64,000 nucleotides of DNA from Clarireedia homoeocarpa. Lineage: Eukaryota; Ascomycota; Leotiomycetes; Helotiales; Rutstroemiaceae. This document shows positions 21,775 through 32,360 of this stretch, in pieces; the stretch's first letter is position 1; each line of letters begins with the position of its first letter. The notes beneath the pieces were generated by a model. It was not told the DNA's origin. It did no database searches and saw only the letters and a program-made list of their open reading frames with translations. Location: contig LNKV01000002.1 in the NCBI GenBank assembly GCA_001465935.1, positions 1,860,001 through 1,924,000 of the forward strand, read 5' to 3'. Both the position numbers and the translations under genes were made by a program.

Positions 21775-22593
21775 TTTTATGGAGTGGTTTGATAATATGA
21801 TGAAAATTTGTTTGTAACGTGTGGGTCGTGAGGTGTAGCTGACTGAAAGAGCGAAACAACGCTTTGTGTATTCCTTAGAAATGAATGTAAGTGATATTGA
21901 TGGATAGAACGAATGTCTGAGATGTAGAGAATAGGGGGAAAAAACAATCGACAAGCTGGGAATTCGAAGAACTCAAATACTCAATCACGGCAATTAATTC
22001 CCATCCCGACAAGCGGATCATCCCCTTCCTAACAATCTATTCAGCAGCTAGATATGCACATATTCCTAGCGTTCATGGGAACTCGCGGCGGATTGTTGTT
22101 GAAGACAAAGCTAATGCAGGTCGGAGAGCGATTTGTAGAACGAGAGGGTTTTTCAGCCAACAATCGTGGGGTCCTACCTGAGTCTTGTCTGAGCCGTACC
22201 TGATCTAGACTCGACAATTTTTGCGTTGATCTGTAGTCAGTCATACCTCGAGCGAATTGGGTGAGGATGAGGTTGTTGATGCGTAAGTACACAGCCTGAG
22301 AAAATTCTGAGTCTGCCGACATGCAGGCCATTCAAACCTTCCTCCATTCCAAAGATTATCAGTTACGGAACGATCTCCGCGAATGGGCACGGGGAGAATT
22401 GATCCGCACTTTCTGACTTAATTCTCCACGATGAACGTCTGGGAGATGTGGTAACTACATTGTCTGTTTGTATTGAGGATATAGAGTGAGTAAAGAATGG
22501 GAAAGTGAGTCTGAGATGAGATCTTTCGCACCAATCGGGAAGCCTCAATTCTTACATCTGGAAACCACTGCCTAACTCCAAACATTCACTGTA
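21775..22593. other. Intergenic, no gene recognised
   Basis: This lies 5' of the cell-wall-protein gene and 3' of the Zn2Cys6 gene. A minus-strand open frame at 22331-22041 has no recognisable feature and is not called. Confidence 0.4.
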
Positions 22594-23972
22594 CTAGCGT
22601 AGTATTATCTGTTCCATGAAATAGTTCATTCGCTCACTCGCATTGGCCTTCGGACATGCCATAAGCAAAAGTCTTTCGTAAACATCCTCTTCATGCTCTC
22701 CCGCTTTCACAAGCCCCAGCTTCCACCCCTCTATCCATTCATCATATGTATAAACTTCCCCGAGATTTACCTCGTCTCCCCAAAAACAAGTATCTCCAAG
22801 CTTCTCTATTTCGGTAGTTCGAATCCTTTCCCATACCCTTCCCGCTCCTATGCTTACCGGCAGGTGTATCAACGTAGGAAGATGTTGTCCCACACTTCCA
22901 AAACGATAGAATTGTGCGAGACACTGTATGAAGGTACTAATCATTATCGTGCGACGTATCGATTCCATGAAGATCCATCGACGATGGCAATCTTCTGTTG
23001 CAGCCTTTTCAAAACTAGCCCGGCGTGACCCCATTCCTTGCGCTAGCAACGAAGCATACTCCTCACATAAGGTGCTTGTCCAGCTGTGTAACACAGGCAT
23101 GTGCCGATAAGCAGTCTGCCTTTGCCGGTCGCTACCTTCCCATAACCTGATTATCTGATACAACACAAGGACTTGCACCGCGAGTAGCCAATCTTTTGAT
23201 TTCCAATAGTCTGTTACTGATGCAGCAACAAGAGTGGACATTTTGGTATCAAGGATATCGAATGTCTGGGGTGATTTGAGGGTGCGTAGAGCACATACTG
23301 ATAGCGCATCGGTGTATGGTGTAGGAAGGCCATCGCGGCTGGAATAGGTCAGCGGGTGAATGAATGGAGTATATGATTGTAAAGCGAATGTCGAAATAAA
23401 GGATTCAATCTGCGCCGCAAGGTAAGGGACGTGTAATGGATCAAGCTCTTCTTGTATGGGAAATTGAATTGAGCCATAAGGTGATGCAAAAAGAGGTATT
23501 GGAGGGCGGCCGAGAGAGGAGAGATCAACAGGAATAGGGAGGGTTTCAGTGGTGACACTTGGAGGTGAATCGCGGGAAGCGGAGTGCCCCCACGCAAAGT
23601 CGGCTTGAGAAGGACGGAATTCCGCAGATTCCAACGCCATGAAAGCTGTGGAGTGATCTGCATCTATCAAACCGATATCCTGTGGCTCATACTCGGGCTC
23701 TGACTCTGGTTTGTGTGCCGGATCAATCGGCGGGTCTTTCGATACCCTCGTTGATTTGCGACCTTGTTGATTGTCCGCCTGCATAGGGATTCAGCCTTAT
23801 GTTCAATGCTAGGACCACGATATGAGAGCCAATGATTACTCACATAAACACAATCCAGCCCTCTGGTAGTACATCTCGAGCACGCTGGTAGCAATAAATC
23901 ACATCGGCGCTTGGCCGTGACACAACAGGTGCATGCCTTCCGCCGTGTCTTGCTTTGATGAACTAACATCAT
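22594..23972 (-). CDS. Zn2Cys6 transcription factor inside the kynurenine-gene group
   Basis: This is a fungal binuclear-cluster regulator of 437 residues. Exons are 23972-23844 and 23778-22594 with a 65-base intron directly after the zinc cluster, a common position in this family. The cluster is ACTCCVTAKRRCD followed by PACSRCTTRGLDCVY (C-x2-C-x6-C-x6-C-x2-C-x6-C). The rest is acidic near the start (PESEPEYEPQD) and then helical, as in the Aflr/fungal-specific middle-homology type. Being short and placed between kynureninase and kynurenine formamidase, it is a candidate pathway regulator, but only by position. A second in-frame Met follows immediately (MM), so the start could be one codon later. 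Confidence 0.88.
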
Positions 23973-24760
23973 AACATCCGTCGATCTTTTCTCTTGATAC
24001 TGTCTTCAACTCCGCAATCATTAAGGTGGAATTCCAACTATGTCAGGGTGCCTTTCGTCGACACCGTGTGTTTTATGGAAGATGAGTATGTAAGCTGACT
24101 TGGCACCAGCACTGATCCCTGCATCAGTTTGTTCATGCAGTGGAATTCCGCAATCATATGAGGCGCATGCTTACTATCCAGATTATTGCACGGTAGCCGC
24201 ATTCAACCACCAGGTCGATATATACCATTGGCGACGGCTATGTACGCAGGCGGAGTACTTAAGGTTACACAATGATATGTTAGATTATAACGCTCACCGC
24301 ATCGTCGCGTCAGGTTAGACTATCGCAGCTCCGAACTGGCGTCATATACTGCCAGAACACATCTGATCTACGGAGCATGGTTTTGGTCAATAATCCATTA
24401 CAGAGTGAAGATATTTTCGGTCCCAAGGCTGTTCGGCCGACGGAACCTTGGTCAGTGGAAGTCCACTGCATAGCTCGACCGATATCTGTAATCTAGGGAG
24501 CCTGCCTTCTTTTATTTACATAAGAAGTAAAGTTATAAAATAAGGCATAGAAATCCTCAGAATATCCGTTCCATTTCTTCTCTACAGTACACAAACCAAA
24601 CCTTTGTCTTTCAGGCGATCTCCCAAACACATATCACAATACCTTCTCGGAAATTTTTCATTCTCGAAGTAGGATTCAATCGAGATTATCAAAACCGAGA
24701 CCCACGTTGTTTTCTCTAATACCTTGCGATTCACGAATTCTCTATTTCCACCAACCAATT
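23973..24760. other. Divergent promoter region, no gene recognised
   Basis: This lies between the leftward Zn2Cys6 gene and the rightward alpha/beta-barrel-like gene. No ORF with coding character was found. Confidence 0.4.
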
Positions 24761-25478
24761 ATGCCTTTCACTGAAATCGTCACTGCCTCCATCGCGCAGA
24801 CGCAAGAAGCGCGTGAGGCATTCCATGGCCCCGTTTGGTCGACCTTGGCCCCTATCGTCTCCAAGTTCTCGGGATGCGAAACGCAAGTGAAAGGTCATAT
24901 GTTGATTCAAAACAACGAGAAGATTCCCGACTCTACTTTCTTGCCTGTTCTTGGATTTGGTATCTACACCACTAGCATTGCACTACATCTCGAACGGAGC
25001 TGACCTAACTGCAGAATATAACGACTCGGCCGATTTCTACAAGGTGATCAAAAGTGACGACTTCAAAGACTTTGTCGAATCGATTAAACCCATTGCTACC
25101 GCAAAAGTAATTCCCGAAGTATATGAGACGGATGTCTTGCCCAAAGAAGTTTTTAGTTCTCCGGTATCAGAAATTTTTAGGATAAAGATATACGATGACC
25201 AAACCAAAGAGACGACAGCAAGAGCCGAGTGGGAGAAATTCTCGAACACACTGAATGAAAAGAATGTTCTTAGTGGTGTCAGCATCAATCTAGACGAAAG
25301 ATTATTCTTGGGAGTTGTGGGATGGAAGAGTTTTGAGGTAGGTCATGAGTTCGATTCAGTCACCAGGCATACAAGCTAAAGTTTACAGGATCGAGAGAAT
25401 TCTTTAAAAAAAGTTAGGGAGTTGAGGCAGAAGGATTTGGATTGGAAGGACTCATTTGTTGTCGAGTTCTCCAGGTAG
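24761..25478 (+). CDS. Uncharacterised two-domain protein (possible dimeric alpha/beta-barrel type) with an apparent frameshift
   Basis: The frame from 24761 (MPFTEIVTASIAQTQEAREA) reads well to about 24950 (LIQNNEKIPDSTFLPVLGF). From there a different frame continues the protein (HYISNGADLTAEYNDSADFY...) to 25337. An intron at 25338-25388 then joins in frame to DRENSLKKVRELRQKDLDWK, ending at 25478. The two frames overlap at 24951-25003, and no GT-AG intron of usable length fits there. One missing or extra base near 24950 is the simplest explanation, either a real mutation or a sequencing error. Both halves show the beta-alpha-beta pattern of ABM/dabb-like proteins, but the family is not certain. 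Restored length would be about 235 residues. It sits between kynurenine-pathway genes. Confidence 0.55.
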
Positions 25479-25631
25479 AGATAAAATGTATCGATGTAGT
25501 ACTAGAGCTAGAAAAACTCTCAACTCATTTCAACATATATCATCTAGGAATTTCTTCAGTCGCTGGTTTTACATGACGTTAGAAACACGCATGCGCCCTT
25601 CACACAGATTTCAAGAGTGGTAATACCTGTA

Positions 25632-26641
25632 TTAACAAATATCTAACACATTCGCAAGAACGTTCGCCAGCTCCCCCTTCCTCCATATATCATCATGTGC
25701 ATTTTGCAATACATTCTTATAATTTTTCACCACAACGCTATCACCTAAATCCTGTACCCTTTCCACCATCACGTCAATTTGACTTTCATCCACAAGCTCA
25801 TCATTTGTAGATGTCGCAAAAGCTAGTGTCTTGCCATTCTCCCAAGATCTAGCGTATGCTGCAAACTTTGCAGGCGACACTGCATCCCAATCCTTTTCAT
25901 TGATTCCAAATGCGCCGATCAGAAACTCATTGTAAGCTGGATGAGAATTTCTGTCACGTAGTAATACTAAGTCATAAATTCCAGCTACGCCAATGACATG
26001 GTAGGGCAATTTGAACCGGAGGCTCTGAGACGGAACTCCCCATGAAAGGAGGTGTCCTAGGCCCATTATGACTTGCATGGCGAGAGTTGCCCCACACGAA
26101 TGACCAACCAGCATATAGTGATCTCCGATAGAATATTTAGATTCCAGGAAAGACAATGCCGTGCAGACATCATGGATGTGGTCTGGATGTTTGGCGTTGC
26201 GATAGTTGTCTTGGGCAACTGATGTTTGGTCTTGAGGGAAAGAGGGATGTGGGGAGAGGCGGTAGTTGATGGATGCGTACGATGCAATCTTAGGTTTTAG
26301 ATGTCTGAATCGAGGAGACGTATGAAGACTCTGAATGGTGGAAAGAAATGATGAAGAGTCTACGAGAGGATCCCGCCATGCTCCGCCGTGTATGTAACTG
26401 AAGGTTGTCAGAACAGGATTTAAGGAACAACACGAGACTGCACCGAAATGTGACTTCTTATGGTGGTGATTCTGCAGCTATCTTACATTATCCATATTTT
26501 TGGGGCATTCTCGGAGGGGTCCTTGAGATTATCATCTATGCCTGGAGTATAGACAGTCAAAGTCTGCAGTTCATGATCCCTCTTATATTGGAATGTTTCC
26601 TGGTGAAGGCCAGCGATATCATTCACTGGCAGAAGAACCAT
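25632..26641 (-). CDS. BNA7: Kynurenine formamidase
   Basis: This alpha/beta-hydrolase converts N-formylkynurenine to kynurenine and formate, the second step of tryptophan breakdown. Exon 1 is 26641-26487 and exon 2 is 26397-25632 (intron of 89 bases), giving 306 residues. The junction creates KIWIIYIHGGAWRDP, which fixes both splice sites; without it only the C-terminal half appears as an open frame. The oxyanion motif HGGAW is at 55-59. YASINYRLSPHPSFP and NAKHPDHIHDV follow, with the nucleophile elbow GHSCG (Ser at about 152), GIYDLVLLRDR, an acidic residue in STNDELVDE and the catalytic His in NAHDDIW. These match fungal kynurenine formamidases rather than general esterases. It completes the IDO-formamidase-kynureninase set. 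Confidence 0.9.
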
Positions 26642-27217
26642 CGTGAGAATTCAATTACCAGAACAGATTCACGAATGGGTATAGCGCTAGCTTGTTGGCA
26701 GTGCCAGCGAAGTACGCACAGCTCTTTTTACTCAGAACCTATTCTTTGGAACAAACATGACTCGCTTTGCTATCGGATACGGATACGGATAGGGAGCGGA
26801 AGCGGAAGCGGATTATGTAATCACGAACAGAAACATAGACGCGTCGACCTTTTGTCCCACCATTCCAAAGAGTCACACCGCAACCCAATGGCACTAATAT
26901 TGCAGAGACGGAAGCGGATCTGGAGATTTTTGGGCTTTCATCTCGATACTCTATCCGGCTACCTCTTATCTCCACTGAGAGATTTCCACGTGCAACATGG
27001 TCTCAGAAGACATTGCACATCTCGGAGCTAATGGGTGATCCGTAGGTAGGTTGAAAGGTAACTGCTGGATCTAGAAGTTAGATAAAGTGCGCATCAAGAG
27101 ACTTAGAATCCTCAATCTCAACTTGTTTCAATATCCATTAACATTGTCTTAATTAACTTCACCAATTTGTGGCAGCATTGTCAATATCTCTAGCACATTA
27201 GATTCACTTCATTCATT
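26642..27217. promoter_or_regulatory. Divergent promoter of kynurenine formamidase and FAD monooxygenase
   Basis: A 576-bp region lies between two divergent genes of the same group. It contains a run of related hexamers, cggata three times then ggaagcgg-type units (about 26775-26815), resembling the ggatgc run in the IDO/kynureninase promoter. No established operator was recognised. Confidence 0.5.
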
Positions 27218-28575
27218 ATGGGATCAGCCGGACAAGCTTGGAGACCATTGGATGTCGCTGTTATTGGTGGCGGAATAGGTGAGCACATCTGCTATCAATT
27301 GTCTGCGATGAAGGCTAATTGGTTTGTGCAATAGGTGGATTGGCTGCAGCAACCAGTTTAAGACACGCCGGGCACCAAGTTACAATATACGAACGAGCAG
27401 ACTTTGCCGGAGAAGTTGGAGCGTCTATTTCATGTGCGGCAAACGGCACAAAATGGCTTGAGGCATGGGGCGTGAATATCCCAATTGGAAGACCGGTAGT
27501 CTTACAGAAGTTGATCTCGCACGACTGGAAAACTGGAGAGGTGCAAAACGTATACGATTTGGCGGATTACAAGGAAAGATGGGGTCATGTCTACAATATG
27601 TTCCACCGAGTTAACATGCACGAGATGTTAATGGATTCCGCCTGCGGTTCAGATCACTCTGGCACCCCGGCAGTTCTCAAGTGCAACCACAAATGCTCAG
27701 AAATCGACCACGACCAGGGAATTATCACATTTACAAACGGCGTGCAAGCGAAGCATGATTTGATTGTTGGAGCTGACGGTATCGGTTCGCAAGTACGAAA
27801 GACACTCGGGATAGTACCAGACAGGGAGCTGTCGACATCTACATGCTTACATTGCATTATCGAGACCGCTGATGCCAGGAGACTTGGACTCCGTGATTTA
27901 TCACCAAACAGTGCCATTGAGTTTTGGGGTGGACAAGGCATACACAAGATTGTATTTTCGCCATGCAGAGATGGTGAGATCCACTCATTCTACTGCTTCT
28001 TCCCAACAGCCGAGAGCGAACATGCTGGTGAAGGCTGGAACCACACCCTGACCGTAGATGATATCCTCAAGCCATTCCCTGATCTAGACCCAGAGCTTCT
28101 TGCTCTATTCAAAAACTCGACAGACGTCAAGCCTTGGAGACTGTTTGTCCATCAACCATACTCTCACTGGCAAGTAGGAACGACATGCATCCTAGGTGAT
28201 GCAGCACACCCTATGCTTCCGGATCAAAGCCAAGGCGCATGTCAAGCTATAGAAGATGCCGCTGCTCTTGGTATAATCTTCGGAAATGAATTCGAATTCG
28301 CTAACTCAAAAGAAAGCGTCAGCGAGGGATTAAAGCTGTACGAACAGATTCGAAAACCAAGAGCATCGCGTGTACAGGAAGCTAGTGCAAGGGCGAGAGT
28401 TAACATTAACGAGAGAATAGGATTCTCGTCGAATACCCACAACCCTAACTATAAGGTGTCGGATGAGAAGAAGAAGTTGACAATTGAGGAAATGAACGAG
28501 TACGATATGTTCGCGCACATCGAGGAGAAAGTGTATGGAACACAGCCAGAAGTGGAAACAAGAGCGAGTTTGTGA
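27218..28575 (+). CDS. FAD-dependent aromatic monooxygenase (salicylate-hydroxylase-like)
   Basis: This is a group A flavoprotein hydroxylase of 433 residues. Exons 27218-27278 and 27335-28575 are joined across a 56-base intron that splits the dinucleotide-binding motif. The restored VAVIGGGIGGLAAATSL is the GxGxxG site for FAD. The DG motif DLIVGADGIGSQVR and the GD motif CILGDAAHPMLPDQSQGACQ complete the flavin and NAD(P)H signature. The family hydroxylates benzoate-type acids such as salicylate, 3-hydroxybenzoate or anthranilate. It lacks the pattern of kynurenine 3-monooxygenase. Its place beside IDO, formamidase and kynureninase makes anthranilate an attractive substrate, but that is inference. 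It is intact. Confidence 0.88.
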
Positions 28576-29138
28576 ATAATGACATATTGGGTTTCCGGCG
28601 TACTGGTAGCTTTCAATACCTATTTTCCAATTTTACATATTATCTACATCATCCTTCTACCGAAGCCGGTCGTGCGTTGAGCTGATTGGTCTTGTATCAA
28701 GTTGTGTACAGTACCCTCGTGGGTTGTAAAAGGCGGTGGAAATCTTCCCTTCAACTCAGGGGATTTTCACACAAAAATGAATTTATAAAGGTACTTACAT
28801 TCTTATCTGATAGCCTAGATAGTGAATCCAATCCACTGTTTTGGCCTTCAATTGAGAGAATCTAAACGAATGCGCATCAGCCAGTGATAGGAGTAGTGTA
28901 CGGCCGTATTACGGTGGCTGGCTTCAAGGCCATACTAATTATGTACGTACGTACAATATTAATACGCATTATACCAGTGCGTATTAGCCAAAATTAGTAA
29001 TATTGAGGATATACTGAAATACTGAGTCAAAATTAAGCCACCAACGCCCAAGAATGTTATACTATTACTACTTTAAGGGGCGTTTAGAACTCCTATTCCT
29101 GTATATTGTCGCCGATCTATTGGCCAATTCCTATCTAT

Positions 29139-29217
29139 ACTATCCCTCCCCATAAATAAAGGTTAATTTTTTCTACGTCTTACATAAAAATTTAACCTTT
29201 ATTCATGGGGGGATAGT
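29139..29217. repeat. Imperfect inverted repeat (hairpin) at the edge of the hAT relic
   Basis: The left arm 29139-29166 begins actatccctccccataaata. The right arm 29192-29217 is its near-complement, ending atggggggatagt. About 25 AT-rich bases separate them. The transposase-like frame on the minus strand stops inside the right arm, so the hairpin may be a transposon end or two nested ends. Confidence 0.65.
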
Positions 29218-29420
29218 AACTTCAAGTATTCGAGTACTTCTATTATCGATAGTGCAAGCCGATTACGTCGATCTGCAAGAGTAATCCTAGCACTAGAAAA
29301 GAGATATTCGCAGCTAGTAGAGATACTAGAAATAGAGAGTAGATAAAAGATCGGAAGCAGAGAAAGAAGCTATACTGTTGCTTTAGAAGAAGTAATAAAC
29401 CAGTTTGTATATAAAATAAG
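29199..29420 (-). mobile_element. Degraded hAT-family transposase, C-terminal dimerisation domain
   Basis: On the minus strand a frame ending at 29199 reads ISTSCEYLFSSARITLADRR and then NRLALSIIEVLEYLKLL. This matches the hAT C-terminal consensus (S-x-x-S-E-R-x-F-S-x-A-x-x...R-x-x-L). Upstream in the same frame there are hydrophobic blocks and at least one stop codon (about 29370), and nothing of the catalytic core is readable. This is a small dead fragment. Confidence 0.65.
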
Positions 29421-29860
29421 TTGTAGTAGAAGAGTACTATTCGGTATTGAAGGGATAGTTTTAAAAGGTAAAGTATAGTGATCTATAGACAATATTCTAT
29501 AATTTTACTCTATATTCGCCGAATCCCTACTTCACTCTACCAAAAAAGTAGTATTTCAGTATATTGGCAATATTACTGATATTTAAAATGAAACTGTATA
29601 CCGACGGTGATATGGAATGCAATACGTATTACTGGGAGTATATCCTTAAGAATCGATACGTCTCACTATAGTGGGGCGTATGCAAAATACGGAAAATACT
29701 AGCCCCATCACTGGCATCAGCCCGTCTTCTTCCGTCGGATATCCCTGCTGTGTTCCGTTCCACTTTAGCTTAGCAATACATCTAGTAAGATTTACTTCTA
29801 GCGTCGTCGATATTTCTTTATCAACAACTTCATACCCACCCCAATTCATTACGATGATAG

Positions 29861-32360
29861 ATGAACGACCTACACCTCTTTGCACATTTCATCGAAACTG
29901 CGAGTGCAGCGAATTCGATGTCCGGAGAACGTCCTGCAAAGCGTATTCGTCAAGCTTGTGAACCTTGTCGGTACGTACACTTGGTTTTTTCTTGAGCCGA
30001 TGATAAGCTTGTAGAGATGACGAGCATTGGAAGCGGAAAGAGCGGTTGAACTTGGGCGCATTTGGACTGATTGGCAATTATAGACGTAAAAAGACAAGGT
30101 GTCCCGGAGAGAAGCCGGTTTGCTCGCATTGTGCGAGGTTGAGACAGAATTGTTACTATGCCGATGAAGCTGGGGCTTCCAGTAACAATATCGTGGAAAG
30201 AGTCTCAATTGAGAGAACTCTGGCTTCAGCCCCAGCTCCGGCGCCAGCAATTCATACCCGCCAGCTTGAACCGTCTCAAAGATTGACCAATGACGTAAAT
30301 CTTGTATGTGAATTTGAAGGGTCTCGAGAACGCGTAATGCTGACCAATGATCTGTAGGAAGACAGGTTAAAAAATGTAGAGGCTCAATTAGCGGAGATGC
30401 TTGCCAATCATGTGTCTATGAGCAGGAGCGCCTCAAGGCATATCTCGGGCTCGCCAGTTGCGTCAAGTTTTGATCATAGGCCGAGAACACCACCTGCAAC
30501 TAGGCTCTCTGCCAAGTAAGAAATATTGGCGTTCAATGCTCTCACCTTTGGAAGCTGACCGCGCTCTAGTAAATTACCGTCAGGCGATATGCTATATAGA
30601 ATAGCAACGACCTATCTGATCTATTGTGACTGCCAGCCTATTCCTCTATTTCATCGTAAACACTTCGTCGAACACTTTGCAAATCGCAACCCTGAGGTCA
30701 TTTTCTCGGTCTCTGCGCTGGCCATCAGATTCTTAGATGAGGACTTCTCTCATCAAAACATGATTGAGTTGGCCAACGGATATGCTGAGACTGCTCGCAC
30801 CATAGTTTCAGGGAGCATCTTCGGAGGTAGGGTTGAAATTTCTACATTACAGTCCTTATGTCTTCTGAGTTTGGTTGACTTTACAAGTAAGTATGCTTCT
30901 ACATATTTTGGTGGCCTCAACTAATTAATTGACTAGACGGCAATACACGGCAAGCAAGTGTGTATAGTAGTTTAGCTATGAGTTTGGCACACAATGCGGG
31001 ACTAACCACGGAATGTCGCATTCGCCTATCAGATACCGCACACGAAGAACGACGCCGATGCTTCTGGAGTCTCTTCCTTCTGAAGAGATTGCATGGTGCT
31101 GAGTTCAGTGTCATCGACTTCGCCGGAGAGGATAGCTTCCCATGGTATCCAGAAACAACGGGCAGACCACTAAGTCCGGAGGAATTTTACAATGGAGATA
31201 CACCCGATGTCTCATCTCCAGAATTCGCCACACCTGATACCCAGGACAAGGGCATAGTTGCATATGCAATTCAGCTGAGTGAAGTGTGGTTCAAAATTAC
31301 TCGCTACGCGCGAAGGCGGGGTACCCCAAGCACTTTACCACCATGGTCTCCGCAATCTGACTATGCTCTGATCATGGCCCAGCAGATGGATTTTGAAACA
31401 AGGACATCGCAAGTTCATCGATTTAAATCTGCTAAGTTTTCTCAGAGGACTACCGAGGATCTACACGCAAATCGAGACTATTGGGGTCCATGGTTATTCA
31501 TCCAATTCCTCTACCATACCAATCTCTGCCTGCTAAATAATCCTCTGTTGCTGTCGCTGCGACTCAAGAACATCAAGTCACAAATTCCCGAGATATTTCT
31601 TCAGCAGGTCTCAGATCTTGTTTCATCACATGCTCGCTGGATTATCAGATACATCGATATGCTTGAGGCTAAGTCATTCAAGGTTTCTGATCCATTCCTT
31701 GCTCACTGTGTGGCGATCATTGCAACAATCTACTTGCAGGAGAGCTTCGCAGAAGACCCTGTCGTTCGGCAACAAAAACGTGATAGTTTCGACAAATGTT
31801 TGAAGTTCATTCGAGGTTTCAAGGAATGGCCTCATGTTACCCGCATAGTAAAGTACATTGCAAAACCAGAAATAATAATTTGCTAACACCAAAGCTAGGC
31901 AGAAAAGCTAGAACGCCTTTGCGATACAGTCTCTGATACCTATACTACCTCTGATGTTCCTCCTCAAACTCCCAGTCGTAGTCTCCTTATTGATCTAGGC
32001 CAATTTTGGGAGATACTGGAATATTCTTCATCTAGTGAAATCCCTGCAGCAGCTAGGAGGCTCTTTGGACCATCATTATTCTCCGGCTCACATCCTGCTG
32101 CTGGAAAGATTAGCCACGCTTCTTCCTTACCAGAGACAACTCGGGTTGATCGGCAGGATTTCGAGGGGTCGGGCCCAAGCTCTGTCAATACCGCAGTCAT
32201 GAACACCGGAAACAATGTTATGATTGGACAAGAGCAGGAAATTGTCCAACCATTTACTTACTCCGATAATGAGTTAGCGGTTCTAGCTGAAAGCTTCTTC
32301 CATCAGAGGGGCGATGGACTTGGGACGGTGGAGGATTGGTGGAATACTGATCACTTGTGA
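29861..32360 (+). CDS. Zn2Cys6 transcription factor with fungal-specific middle homology region
   Basis: Six exons (29861-29970, 30084-30303, 30358-30515, 30570-30886, 30937-31847, 31899-32360) with introns of 113, 54, 54, 50 and 51 bases splice in frame to 725 residues. A second in-frame ATG at 29918 would give 706. The first intron splits the zinc cluster, whose restored form is QACEPCRRKKTRCPGEKPVC followed by SHCARLRQNC (C-x2-C-x6-C-x5-C-x2-C-x6-C). An Ala/Pro-rich linker and a short coiled coil (EDRLKNVEAQLAEML) follow. The regulatory domain then starts at MLYRIATTYLIYCDCQPIPL and contains EERRRCFWSLFLLKRL, typical of the family. The C-terminus is acidic (VEDWWNTDHL). It lies next to the FAD monooxygenase, so it is a second candidate regulator of the aromatic/tryptophan genes, by position only. 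Confidence 0.9.

Larger units (their letters stand above)
28576..29860. other. AT-rich intergenic region with transposon relics
   Basis: Apart from the hAT fragment and hairpin listed separately, this stretch is rich in TA dinucleotides and in-frame stops, as expected of DNA altered by repeat-induced point mutation. No intact gene was found. Confidence 0.55.

Noticed and set aside
22801..22830. gttcgaatcc resembling a tRNA B-box
   Set aside because: No A-box at the right distance and no cloverleaf; it lies inside the coding sequence of the Zn2Cys6 gene.
24951..25003. Possible very short GT-AG intron in the alpha/beta-barrel-like gene
   Set aside because: The only fitting GT and AG are about 16 bases apart, too short for any spliceosomal intron; a frameshift explains the data better.
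28900..29650. Possible CRISPR-like or origin-like AT-rich repeats
   Set aside because: No regular repeat-spacer pattern; the composition is explained by decayed transposon DNA in a eukaryotic genome.
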